Shown piece by piece: positions 1 to 11,800 of a stretch of DNA of 64,000 bases. A program made the position numbers and the translations under genes. The notes beneath the pieces were generated by a model, which was not told the DNA's origin, made no database searches, and saw only the letters and a program-made list of their open reading frames with translations. Source of the DNA: Rhynochetos jubatus (lineage: Eukaryota > Chordata > Aves > Eurypygiformes > Rhynochetidae); NCBI GenBank assembly GCA_027574665.1, contig CM050664.1:16332774-16396773 (forward strand). The letters run 5' to 3'. Position 1 is the first letter of the stretch, and the number at the start of each line of letters is the position of its first letter.

Positions 1-38
1 TGTCCCTGCCAGGGTCTCAGCCCCTGCTCTTGTTTCAG

Positions 39-3000
39 AAGTAAAAAGGCCACTTTGGGACTGATGGAGACACATTTTCTTGCAGCACCACTCCCTGGTT
101 CAGGATTTAGCCAACCTCCCCACACAATCTTCATGAAGGCAGTGGAATTCCTGATGAAAGCCAATGCTGTCCAGGTCAGCTCAACGTGCAGGAAGGGAGG
201 TTTGGTTTCCTTCCCCGGGTTATTCCCAAAGAGCTGGTGGCAAGCTCCAGCAAGTCCCTGTCTTGGGCTCAGAGAACAAGCTGTGGCTGCCCCAGATGCT
301 GAGTGCAAGAGGGAGCAAAGCCACCGCTGCCCAGAGATGCGAAGCCGTGGTCAGGCAGAGGATTCGGACTAAAATGCTGGTTGTGGACACAGCCATCTCG
401 GGCAGGCGAGGTTCTCAGGGTGCCTCAGCTCAGCGCTGCTTGCCACAGAGGGAACAGCCACGTCAGAAATGGTGCAGATTCGCTGTACTCAGAGATGAGA
501 TGCATTATTGTGATGCTTCCAAGACGGCAGTACTCCGTTCTTGTTTCAGATGCTTGTGTATGTCAGAGTAATTCTAGTGTCACCTGTGGAATGTCCCTGT
601 CCCACATATCTCTGTGAGATCTCTGACTGCCACATTATGCTGCCTGCCTTAATCTTACATGGCAGAAAGAGCTGCTTAAAGCAAAACTCAACTAGAAGTA
701 AGGGAGGTAAATACCGAAAGGAATGGGGGGGGGGGATCTCCGGTTGGTCTTCTGTTCGTGGAAGTCAAATAGGTGCAAGTCAGTCCTTGTGCCGTGTCCT
801 TCTGGGCATGCCTGCGGTTCGCCTGCCCTCCTAACCATGCCGGTGTGCCGTTCCTCCACAGTTTGTTCACAGGGCGCTTGCCCACGAGCTGCTGAGCGTT
901 CAGGGAGGCCCCTCTGGTGTGTACTACCTGGCGCTGGCCCGGACTTACTTGCTGAAGGAAGAGTTCTCCAAATGCGAAGAATGTCTCCGCGAGGCTGTCA
1001 GGATCGACTACATGGTAATGCTCCGCGTGTTCCCGGGGTGCAGCATGGTGTCCGGAAGCAGGACAGCAGCAGACCCTGTGCTGTTGCTGTGTGGGAACCT
1101 GGAGTCTGTGCTTCGTTTCCACTTGGGCAGCTGTAAAGCCAGTCTGCAGCAATGTCTGTAGGGAGGGCAATCATAGCTGAGGAGCCGCATCGGGCGGTGG
1201 CTGCAGCACTGCCCTCCTCATTACCCCACTTATTACCTCCCTTCTGTCATCTCCCGCACAGACGGCTGGCGTTTCGGAGCGAGGACTCCTCTTGCTGCAG
1301 CGTCTGCCTTTCTGTTCCCTTTGAACATGTATATCCTGATCCTCTTTCCCTCTCTTGGTGAGTCAGGCTCTGTTTCATGAGAAACAAGGCTGCTATTCAG
1401 CAGGGAGGGAAGGCAGCTTTGGCGAGGCAGGGTGAATGAAGGCAGAGCGGGCTGTGAAGCTGACGTGTCCAAATGCTGTTTGCATGCTCATGACGCTTGG
1501 GGAGCCTTCCAAGGGCCAGAACACCGTGCAAGGAAAGGCTGGAGGGGGCATCCCGGTGTTGGTGTTCCGCAGGCAGCCCACTGACTTGATTTTAACTCTC
1601 TATGTAAAATCTGTCCTGCTATCATCAAACACCAGCCAGCTCTTCCTTTCTGCTGAGCACAGGGGTCCCTGCCCCTCTCCCAGGGCTCTCCCACCTCCCG
1701 GCCACGTCTCACTCCTGGGTTTGTGTGTGAATTTTGTGCAGAATCCAAATGTCTGGGCTCAGAAAGGGCACCTGTGCTACCTGAAGAGCGACTTCAGGGA
1801 GGCAAAGGAGTGCTACGAGCGAGCCATCAGCTTTGTGGAGGATGCTGCGGATATGCACTTCATCTGCCTGCGCCTGGGCTCCATCTACCTGGAGGAGAAA
1901 GAGGTGAGAGGCAGCAGGAGTGGAGGAAGGGAATTTTACACAGAATAGTAGATTCCGGACCCCAGGTAGAAGACACCACTATCAGTAGCTATAACCAAGA
2001 TCTCAACACAACAAAACCTTGGGAGTGCTCAGCTCCTTGGAGCATGGAGTTGCGCTGTTCCTTTGTGCCAGGCAAGCTCTCAGGGTGCTGCTGAGCCAGC
2101 CGTTCTCATCATCTGAGCAATGAGTGGGAACTCATACATTACTGTTAGTACCTGCCCGCATCGAGCCACTGCATCGGGGGCAGCGGGCAGGCTCTTGGCT
2201 CCCCCAGCAGTGGTGTGGACGGTGGGTGTCTGAGCCCCACCGGAGATGGGGCATGGGGGCTGTTTGTGGAGTGGTGTGTTTGATGATGAGGTAAACACGA
2301 CACTCTCTCTCCTGGCAGTACGGCCAGGCGAAGCAGACCTACCTGCTGGCCTGCAAGAACTCTGCATCCTGTCTCACCTGGCTGGGGGTGGGAATTGCCT
2401 GCTACAGGGTAAGTGCAATTACCTTCAGGTCATCTGTGCTTTAACTCCCTCTGTGGCATGGGGTGCAGGGTTTGCTTTTGCACTATCTCCTTTGCTAAAT
2501 TAAAGCTTAGCTGCCTGTGCAACCGGTGCTCTGGTCCAGCTGCCGTCACAGTCCCAGCGTGGCACCCCGTGCTGCTCAGGGGGTAGATGTCAGGGGACAG
2601 TCACCCCCACGAGCTGCTCTGGGAGCAGCAATCCTTCCCCCTCATCCCACTGCTAGCACCTCCTTCCCCAGGATGTCATGGTGAGCATGTAATCTGGGCT
2701 CTGCTCTGAGCGCCTGCCCACACATGACCTGCATGTCACCGCGAAGGAACCGAGCAGAACGTTAGCAGAGAGGAATCTTGGTGCTTTCCCTGCCCAAAGG
2801 AATCCCGTGCCTCTGAAGGGCTGCCAAGGACACCCAGCAGCACAGTATCTCCCAGAGGGTGATACCTCTGATCACTGATCATTGATATCGCCATCACATC
2901 CCTGATCACTGATACCTCATGAGGGTCCTCTGAGGGAGTTTGGCTGAGGGAAGCAAACAGGGAAGGAACTTGGACTTCTCTGTTTCCCCCCTGGCCAAAT

Positions 3001-5571
3001 GTACACCCCCTGGGAGGCTCTAGGCTTGAGCCACTGGGTGCCAGCTACCCCTGCCTCCTAGAGCCACTGCCCAGCAGGAACAGGGATCGGGACCAGAGTT
3101 GTGTTTTTCCATGGAGCTGGACCACTTGGTTCCCAGAGGCAGAGGTGTTGGTGCTGCTTTCCTTACTGCTGGGGCCTGATTTGTAAACAGTGTGCGCTCC
3201 CATGGGGGACAGGAGTCAGCAGGGAGAGGCTTGTGCTCCAGACCGGAGAGCTGGCTGCTGGCAGGGAGGATAACTGCTTGTCTCTGCCTGTCGCAAAAGG
3301 GGAAGAGTGGTTTAGGCTGCTGAAAAGATCAGCATCACAAATATTAGGGGAAAAGCTATTTTAATTTGTGAGAAGGGCAACTTAACAGAATTCGATGGCA
3401 AGGTCCACTCTACTACTTATTCGACATGGACAAGCATACAAAGGCAAAATCAAATTAGCAACGGATTAAAATGGTTCATGAATTAATTAAAAATTATTTA
3501 CAGTGTCGGGGAAATCGAGTCAGGATTGGATTGTTGTGATGTGGACTAGGGAAAAGGGGCAAGGAAAATCCTCTTGTTGGGTCACAAGGTTCAGAGGGGA
3601 CCCTCTTGCTTTCTAAGCTTCTTGAAAGAGAAGTCTAGTGGCGGCTGAATCCACTCCTAGTCCCAGATCTGGTCAACCGTTTATGTCTAAGGAATTAGGG
3701 AAAGGGATCACGGTGTGTTGGGTTTTGCGCTTTGTGCAAAACTTTGGGATAGCAGCAATTTGGAATAGCAGCAGTTCAGAGTTCATTAGCAGTATTCAGA
3801 TTTATCACACAATTAGATTATATAATTCCCCAGCAAAACTTAACTCTCAATGAATCAGCACAGAAACCTAATGAAAGACTTAACAACGTTGACATGGTTG
3901 CGTGCATACGCCCACGCAGATACAGAGGTAGATACTTAGATGTACAAAGGCTCCTGTCACAATTTCCCCTTCAGTTCGGTGACAATACTCACATAGGATG
4001 TCACCGCATCTTCCAGCGGGCAAAGAGGTGAGCCTGAAGTTGATTTTCAGCCCAGGTTGCATCGACAGTTGTCTGATTTCAAAACAAACTTGAGAGTTTG
4101 TGACTCTGAGAGGTGGCCCGCTCCAAGGGAGGTGCTGGGCACAGACACTGAGGTCCAGGAGAGCTCCACGGGGCTTCCTTGGAGCCGCTGTTTATAGAGT
4201 CGCAAGAGGATTGACTTTAGGCATCAGTAAATTTCCATCCTGGCCATGATCCGGGTAGGTGATCACTGGAATTCCCAGGATTTTAGTAATGCTGGTACTG
4301 CTCTACCTGGGTTACAGAAAGGCTCAGGGCCGTCAGGGGATGATTAGTTGTTTCACTGTCATCCCCAACCATAACCAGGCAACTGAACCCTGGTACAGCC
4401 AGTACCATTCCCCACCTTGGCACTGCAAGACTGGGTGATATGTTCAAGGGACGCGTAACCACCAAACTCCCTGCAGAACGGCTGAGGTTTGACAGGAATC
4501 TCTGAGGCCATAGAGCAGCCCAGGAGCTGGGAGGGGAGGAAATGCACCACCACGCTGCCTGAAATCCTTTCCCTGCATCCCTGTCAGGGTAACCCTGCTA
4601 GACACTATTGTTGCACCGATTTCTCTGACTGTTAGAGCAGGTGCCCGTTGGTTCTGAAGCCGTTCTTGCCTGCTGTTTGCCTTTTGTCCATGCCTCTCCT
4701 TCTCTCTCTCTCAAGCTGGAAGAGATGCTGGAAGCAGAGGATGCTCTCTCCGAAGCCAATGCCCTGGATAACACCAACGCTGAAGTGTGGGGATATCTCG
4801 CCCTCATCTGCTTGCAAGTGAGTGCCCAGGCAGCGGAAAGGGTTTATCGGTGTCTGCTCGGGAGCCTGAAGGACGCATACATCTTGGTGGTAAAAACAGT
4901 TTGGGGACCGTGCTCGGATGGCAAAAGCAGCGCCTTTCCTCACTGCTCGTCATCGCCTGATGCACGTGTTCCCTGGGGAACGTCCCTCCTGCTGAAACAC
5001 GTTGTTTCCCTGGGAACATCTCCTGCGGGACGGTTCCTGACCCGCTGCCCTTGTGTCGTTCCTCCAGGGAAGGCGGCAGCTGGAGGCAGAGCAATGCTAC
5101 AAATACGTCGTCAAGGTTGGTACCTCCGCACTGCTGCGGGGCGGGCAGGCCCGTGGGCGGGCAGGGCAGCCCGGGGGCTACCGGCCAGCGGGAAAGAAGC
5201 CGGCTCGGGGCGCTCCCAGCCCTTGGGGCGCTCCCAGCCCTCGGGGCACTCGCCCTTGAAGCCCAGTTTGGCACCCAAGGTAGGACACGCGAAGCCGTGG
5301 CACGGGAGGAGCTGCCCTTTCCGAGCCCTCGCCCTCGGCTGCTGCCCCCCGCTGGTGTCCCAGCCCCGTGCCGGTACGGGCATGGCGAGAAACCGTTTTC
5401 CTGGGGAGTCCCCGCGGGTGTCGGTGGGTCGCAGCCCGCAGGCTGCGGGCGCCCTTGGATTTTCCTGACCCCCCCTCCCCTTTCCCGCAGCTGGGCCTGA
5501 AGAAGGACGCGTTGCTGCGGGAGATCCGCGCCGCCCAGCAGCAGCTCGGCTTCGGCGACCCGGCCCTCTGA
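39..5571 (+). CDS. CFAP70: CFAP70 (TTC18), C-terminal TPR part, 5'-truncated by window edge
   Basis: Seven coding exons join in one frame: 39-174, 862-1014, 1742-1903, 2319-2408, 4716-4817, 5068-5115 and 5491-5571, each with AG acceptor and GT donor; the last ends at TGA 5569-5571. The product (about 237 residues here) is a run of tetratricopeptide repeats, visible as [59 protein letters not shown] and [13 protein letters not shown]. This order and the closing LGFGDPAL match my memory of the CFAP70 C-terminus. CFAP70 is an axonemal protein of motile cilia and flagella; the C-terminal TPRs are thought to be protein-binding. Upstream exons lie outside the window. A different ciliary TPR protein is the main alternative. 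No stops or frame breaks are seen, so the gene looks functional. Confidence 0.8.
2409..4715. other. Large CFAP70 intron 4 with AT-rich block
   Basis: This 2.3-kb intron lies between CFAP70 coding exons 4 and 5. About 2.5-3.3 kb is ordinary GC-rich intron with a small local repeat of GATCACTGAT at about 2870-2915. From about 3350 to 4100 the composition turns clearly AT-rich, unlike the rest of the gene. No exon is evident. Confidence 0.7.
3360..4100. mobile_element. Candidate LTR/ERV-derived or other interspersed repeat, non-coding
   Basis: A block of about 740 bases differs sharply in base composition from its surroundings and has no long open frame. Phrases such as GAATTCGATGGCAAGGTCCA at its left end resemble, from memory, the end of avian endogenous-retrovirus long terminal repeats in antisense orientation, but clear TG...CA ends and a target-site duplication were not found. 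It could also be an old unclassified repeat. Boundaries are approximate. Confidence 0.3.
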
Positions 5572-5639
5572 CCACCCCGGGGGAGACCGCCCCGGGTCGT
5601 GTGCCCACCCACCCCGCCCCACGCCGCGGCCCCCACCCA

Positions 5640-5645
5640 CATAAA
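5640..5645 (+). other. Probable CFAP70 polyadenylation signal (CATAAA variant)
   Basis: CATAAA lies 69 bases after the CFAP70 stop. No AATAAA exists between that stop and the WDR90 start, so this weaker variant is the best candidate for 3' end formation in the short gap. Confidence 0.45.
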
Positions 5646-5699
5646 GTCCCCACGCCCCGAAGTCTCGACCCGCCTCCACCGCGATCGTCCCGATACCGG

Positions 5700-5865
5700 C
5701 CCCGCCCTGGCCCGGCGTCCACGTGGGGGGGGTGGGACATTCCGCGCGTGTCCGAGGGGGCGGGGCGGGGGGTCACGTGACGAGCACGCACCCCCTCCTT
5801 TCCCGCCGGCGGCGCGCGGGGATTGGCGGCGGCCGCGCGGGACGGTTGAGCCGGCGGCGCGCGCC
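5700..5865 (+). promoter_or_regulatory. WDR90 promoter: CpG-rich with E-box and CCAAT box
   Basis: The segment before the WDR90 start is CpG-rich and holds the perfect palindrome GTCACGTGAC at 5772-5781, an E-box of the USF/MITF-TFE type, and ATTGG at 5822-5826, an inverted CCAAT box of the NF-Y type. There is no TATA box. It begins directly after the CFAP70 poly(A) candidate, so the promoter sits in the tail of the upstream gene. Binding is inferred from motif matches only. Confidence 0.6.
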
Positions 5866-8800
5866 ATGGCGGCAGGTAGCGGCGGGGGCGGAGGGGGCTC
5901 GGGGCATCACCGGGCCGGAGGGGGTCGGGACGCGGAGACAACGGGGGCGACACCGCATGAGGAGGGACACGGAGCACGGGGATGCCGGGGGCGTCACTGG
6001 GGGGCACTGGTCACGGAGGGGCTCGGGACACGGAGGCAACGGGGCGTCACCGGGGCTGGGGGGCTCGGGGCAGGGGGTTGTCGGGGCTGTCGCTGGGCTC
6101 TGGGCCGTCACCGGGGCGGGAGGACTCGGCGTACGGAGATAACGGGGGCGTCACCGGGGATGGGGGGGCACGGAGGTAATGGGGCTGTCACCGGGGCTGG
6201 GGGAGAGGACTTTGGGCACGGAGGTACCGGGGGCGTCACCGGAGCTGGAGGGGCCCGGAGCATGGGGGTAACGGGGCCGTCACTGGGCTCGAGGGTGACA
6301 GCAGTGCTGGGGGACCCGGGACACGGAGGTAATGGGGGTGCCAACAGGGCAGGGGCCTTCGGGATGTGGGGGCATCAGCAGGGTCCCCGGTACAGGAGAT
6401 AACGGGTGGCGTCCAGGCAGGGGTACGGGGCCCCCGCCAATCCCGATGCCGGTACCAGCAGCCTGGCAGCGCCCCTACCTGAACGTCTTCAAGCACTTTC
6501 GCGTGGAGGAGTGGAAGCGCTCTGCCAGGGAGGGGGACGTGGCCGCCCTCACGGTAACGGGGGCACTGGCTCCACAGGGTGGGGGGACACAGGCCACAGG
6601 TGGGCAGCACTGACCACCCCATCACCCGTTTCCGTGGTTTCGGAAGGACTCGAGGCTGAAGGGAACCGTCTACCGGATCCGGAGCTCCGTCCCCGCCAGC
6701 AGCTACCTGCAGCTGCCCCGCACCGGGACGCAGTCGCTGGGGCTGGCAGGGCGATACCTCTACCTGCTCTTCAGGCCCATGCCCCGCAAGCACTTCGTCG
6801 TCCACCTGGATGTCACCACCGAGGTACGTGACACGGGGCAGCCTCGTTAAACCGCTGTCGTTAGTGTCACGGCCTAATTGAAGGACCTGGGAGGGGGTGG
6901 CAGCGGTGGTCTTCTATGCTTCAGGGTGCAGAACTCGGCTGGTCTTTGCTGCTGCTGGTGGGTTACCCTGGGTGGGCGATGGTTTCCATCCTCGTGGTGT
7001 CTGTGCTGCGGACAGGGGACACAGCCGCAGTCTGCCTCCGCTGCAGCATTCCCTGCCGAAGCCAGCAGGGTGACTAAAGCTCCGTCTGTGTCTGTCTCCT
7101 CAGGAAAACCAAGTGGTTCGCATCTCTTTCTCCAACCTCTTCAAGGAGTTCAAGTCCACGGCCACCTGGCTGCAGTTCCCCTTCGTCTGCGGAGCAGCCA
7201 AGGGCTCGGTGCGCGACGGCACGGCCAGGATGGCCAGGCGTGGTGAGGAGCGTGCCCGGTGCCGCTGATGCCGGTGCTGCTGCTGGTGGCACAGTCTGGA
7301 CCGGGCTAGCACATCACCACCAAAATAAAGCGAGTTTAGAAGTTGACTTGATGGGTTCACGGAGGGTGAGAAGTGCTGGTCTTCAGCAGCTGGAAGGTCG
7401 GAGTGGTAGCTCCCGGGAGGGATGTCCCCTGTTCCCATTCTCCCAAGCGGTGGGGTGCGGTGTCAGGCTGGGTGTGAGTCCACGGAGGCAGCAGGGCTAC
7501 ACCTGCCCCACCCCTGCGCTGCTGCGAGGCGAGTTCTCCCATCTGGCTCAGACAAGCCAAGCCTGGTGGGAGTCTGGCCTGGTAAAGACTTCTTACGTAA
7601 CCACGTCTCCCATTCCACAAGGACCATGGCCCGAGGACTGCAGCAGCTTTTCCCATCTTCCCTGCCGCTCTCCTCCCCAGATCTCCCGGGAGCAGCCCCT
7701 GCGGATGTGCGCTGGACCTGCCTGGTGCTTGACCTCCGCTCCATCCTCTCCCTCTACCTCAGCCGCCCTTACAGCCACCTGAAGAGCATCAAGCTCTGCT
7801 CCAACCTGCTGGTGAAAAACCTCTGCACGAGCGACTTGGTGTTTGACCCGGGTGAGGGGCTGAGGCCTCGGCGTCGCCTCCGGTTTCTCTTGTGACTTAA
7901 ACCATCAGGGTGGTAAAGCTGCTTTTCCAGGCATGATGCCGTTACCCTTGGTCGAGCACTGGGCCACGGTTACTGTAGCGCTGGGGTAGGAAGCAGAAAG
8001 GGCAAAATACTTGGTGTGATGTTAAGTTTCATGTGTGCTGGTGAATACAATCTCCTGGCCTCTCTGGAGGGCAGTGTCCTCTTGTTTTCCAGCTGTAAAA
8101 GTGAGTGATAAGAGCAAAGTTAAATATCTTACCAATGTTAGAAATGTTTTTCATGGGGGAAAAAACGAGGCTTGGGAACACCTTTCTCTGAGGTCTGTGC
8201 TTTTATCTGATGGAAGGGCTTGTGGGGTTCTTTTTGTCTCAGAAATCTTCCAACCTACTTCTTTATATCCACCTGCTCAGTGTGGCAGATGTACTTCAGT
8301 CAAAACCTTTGTTTCTGCCTTTCTTTTTGGTTTGTTTGGGGTTTTTTTGTGCTGGAAATCTGCCTGATGTGAGTGGAAGGCATCAGTGAGGAGGAAGTTG
8401 GAGATGCTGCTTTCAGATTCCTCAAAGTTGTTCTATCTTCAAGACTTGCATGAAGTTACAAGAAGACAAGAAAATTAAATAAGAGCCTTAACACTAATCA
8501 TGTGAAATTGCTGAATCACTGAATAGAAAACTAAGTAAATCTTGGGCCTTGGGGATTTCTGACTCGATACCAAGGGTTTATGCTCTGGGGGCTTTTTTTG
8601 GTGGTTGAGAGCTTCAGGAATACTCCTGTGCAAAGGTGTGTTTGTTAACAGACCTCAGGGTTGTAATCTTTCTTTTTCAGATGCTCTGAAAGAGGGAAGT
8701 GGTTTGTGCCCATGGGGAAATGTACGATTTCAATCAGCTCCACAGCCCTCGGAGAACTTGCTCTCTTTATCTCTGTGCTACCAGGTGTGACCTTCTCCGA

Positions 8801-11800
8801 GGCCCGGCAAGCCGATCTGGCCTGCCGCGGGGTCGCTCCCATGCCGCGGGAAATGGCTTTCCCTGTGCCGAAGGGAGAGAAGTGGCACGATCTCTACGAC
8901 TACATCAGGTATGACGACATCAGGTACGGCTGCTGCGGCTGTGCTTAAACCCACCGCAGCTCCAAGACCTCCCTGTTCCCCGGGAAGGCAGAATGGGTAA
9001 CGCCGCTTAAGGAACGAGAGATCCAGATGAACCTGGGGCTCAAGTGGGGACATTTTGGTCACTCCAGCTCCAGCATTTAGATGTCATTAACACATCTACC
9101 CTGGTCCAGGCTTAGTCGCGGATCAGTGATGTCTTGGGGCAGGAAAAAGGACATAGAGCATTCCTATGCCTGGCGTTATCACCGGTCCTCTTGGTTATCT
9201 CTTGCTGCAATCGCTCCCGTGGCTAACAGTGAAATACAAGCCCTTCTCTGCATTCCCTTCGTAGGGAGTGCTTCAGCCTCTTGCTGAGTTAACGGGTAGT
9301 CTGGCAGGGGCTGCTGAGCTGTGGTCGGCTGTAATGCCTCGTCGGGAGGCAGACCTAAGCATACCTTCCTCAGCTTCGGAGCTGGGCTCCCACCAAGGGG
9401 GAGGATTTTACTGGAGAACTGTGTTGGTATAAATTGCAGCTCATTGCCGTCATCAGCTTGCCGGCAGTGCCTGAAGTGTGCAGTGCCGAGCTGACCCCTA
9501 GAAAGGAACGGTGTAGATCAAACTTGGGAGATGCTTTAGCATCCCCATGTGAAGAGGCTTTTGTGCCAAGCAGGGGGTTATCAAGTGAGGTTCCTGGGTG
9601 CCAGTGCAGCATCCTGATTAGATGGCACCTTCCTCTGATTTTGCTCAGGTTCCCACCCGAGGGGTCCAAGCTGCTGAACGACTCCATCCAGAAGAGCTGC
9701 CCCGGTCCTGCAGCAGGTGGGAAGGCTGGGGACAGCAGCCCAGGCTGTGCCACCCGGGTGGGTGCCTTGGGTTTCCGAAAGAGCCCAACCCGCTCCTTGT
9801 GTCACCCAGGTGGGCAAGTCTCGGAGGACCCCGTCTGCCAGCTGCCCCAGACAGTGACACTCACAAAAGCAGTTCGTGACCGACTGTCCCTCATCCATCA
9901 GATAACCAGTCCCAAAGCAGTAAGTGCACCATGGAGGAGGCTGCAGCTTCTTCCTTTCTGCCTCCCATGGAGATTTTCCCCACACCTTGTCTTCGAGTTC
10001 CTTTATTTAGGACATAGAAGCTGCTGCTTGTCGTTCCCAGCTGATCCAGGCAGGTCAGACCCCAGATCTGGGCATGGTTTGCTGCCCCCAGCCCTGTGGT
10101 TAATGACTGCGTGGGTCAGTCTGGTGCAGCGCAGAGCAGAGACAAGATAAATGCCAAGTACTTCGTAATCTCCAGACATCTATCCTCCCAGTCTCAGCTG
10201 CGGCAGCAAATAATTGTCTTCAAATTGTAGATAGGAAATGAGGACTGGAGACTAAAGAACTTGGCCGGGTGCTCTCGGGGAGCAGAGCAGTGTGTGGATT
10301 CTGGGTTGCTGGGACTGTGGGCAGCTGCCCTCACTGCTGATTCCCTCTTCCTTGCTGGTGGTGGTGCAGGAGCTGGTGCTCAGACTGGCTTACCAGACAG
10401 CACAGGGATGGTCTTTTTGGAGAGGGACTGGGGGAAGCTGTGCCGTGGAGAGGGAGAAAATGAGCACGAGCGCTTTGCTGTTCTGAACTGGGATGTGCCA
10501 AGTGGGCTGGCCAGGGCTTTTGGCCTCTGCTGACTGGAGAGAAGGCAGCTCTGCCAGTGACTGATCAAGGCTGGATCTTTCCTGGGGCACTGGTTTGCTG
10601 TCTGGAGGAAGGGAACTGTACACAGACAACTCTGAGAGTATAGGGAGAGTGGCTGGTTAACGTACCTGGCCAAGCTAGATACTCACAGGGATGCTCTTCC
10701 TCCACGTTGCTCCATCCTTGTTTGTATCGCTGTGAAGAGTCGCTCGGGAGAGACGCGGGTGTCTCCCTGTCTCTGCCTTGTGGTGGGCGGAGGGCTGATC
10801 TGTCTGAGGTTTTGCTCCTTCTCAGATGCTGCGCCGTCGTCCTGTAATTACGAAAAACATCCCCGAGGTTCACCTGACAGCCCCAGGGCCTGCGAGAGCC
10901 GTGCCTGCTGCGGACCAGGAGCTTGAGAGGAACCAGAGGCTGCGCAGTGTGAGGGACACGGGGCGGTCACTGGCACTTGGTGATGGTAGCATCCATGTGT
11001 ACGCTCACCAGAGGAGCAATCGAACCATCCGAGCGGTCCGCACTGGCTCAGAGGAGGTGGGTGGAACGCTGAGGAGTCACAGCAGCGCCAGGGTGGCTTT
11101 GGGACGCTTACGGCTGGAGTTCGTGAGCCCGGCAGAAGCAGCACAGGGAACACAAGCTTCAGGCTGGAGTTCCAGTTAATCCTATGGAGTCCTTTTGCTG
11201 GCGTTAGTTTTTCTCCTTTCCGCTGGTATCTTACTGGCCTCGAAAGAGAGACCGTGTGTTCGAATGCAGCGACCTCACAGGAGAGAACCCAAACTGCCTC
11301 ACTGCTCCAGAGGGAAACTGGCAGTGGGGATGGAGGGGCCCAGTGCACACAGGTCCTCAGTCTGGCTCCAAGTGCAATGCTGCTGTCGGGTTTTTTCTTT
11401 TTCCAGAGGCTCTTACCGGATCCCATCCTGAAGCTGAGAATGGTTATTGGCTTTGGAGGCTGCAGCACCAAATGGGTCAGTAACTCAGTCAGTTTGGGGA
11501 GTTTACGTGTAATCACAGATGGATTTTTTTTTTTCTGGAGGCATGAAAGGCAGCTGGGTGCCACCCTTCCTGCACGTTTGGATGGGGAAAATGACCCCAA
11601 AGCAGGGGGATGTGAGTTTGTGCATGAGTCTTTCGCTGTTACGATAGCAAATTAAAAATTACAGGGGCCTTTTAGATCTTGTGGATTCTGCATTTTAACA
11701 CATTAAAATCAGAACTGCTTTGTAAGAGTCTGGAAAGGAAGGGCTGTGTTTTGGATTGTTTCCACGGCATGCTTTGCCTTCCAGGAGCCCAGCTTGTGGT

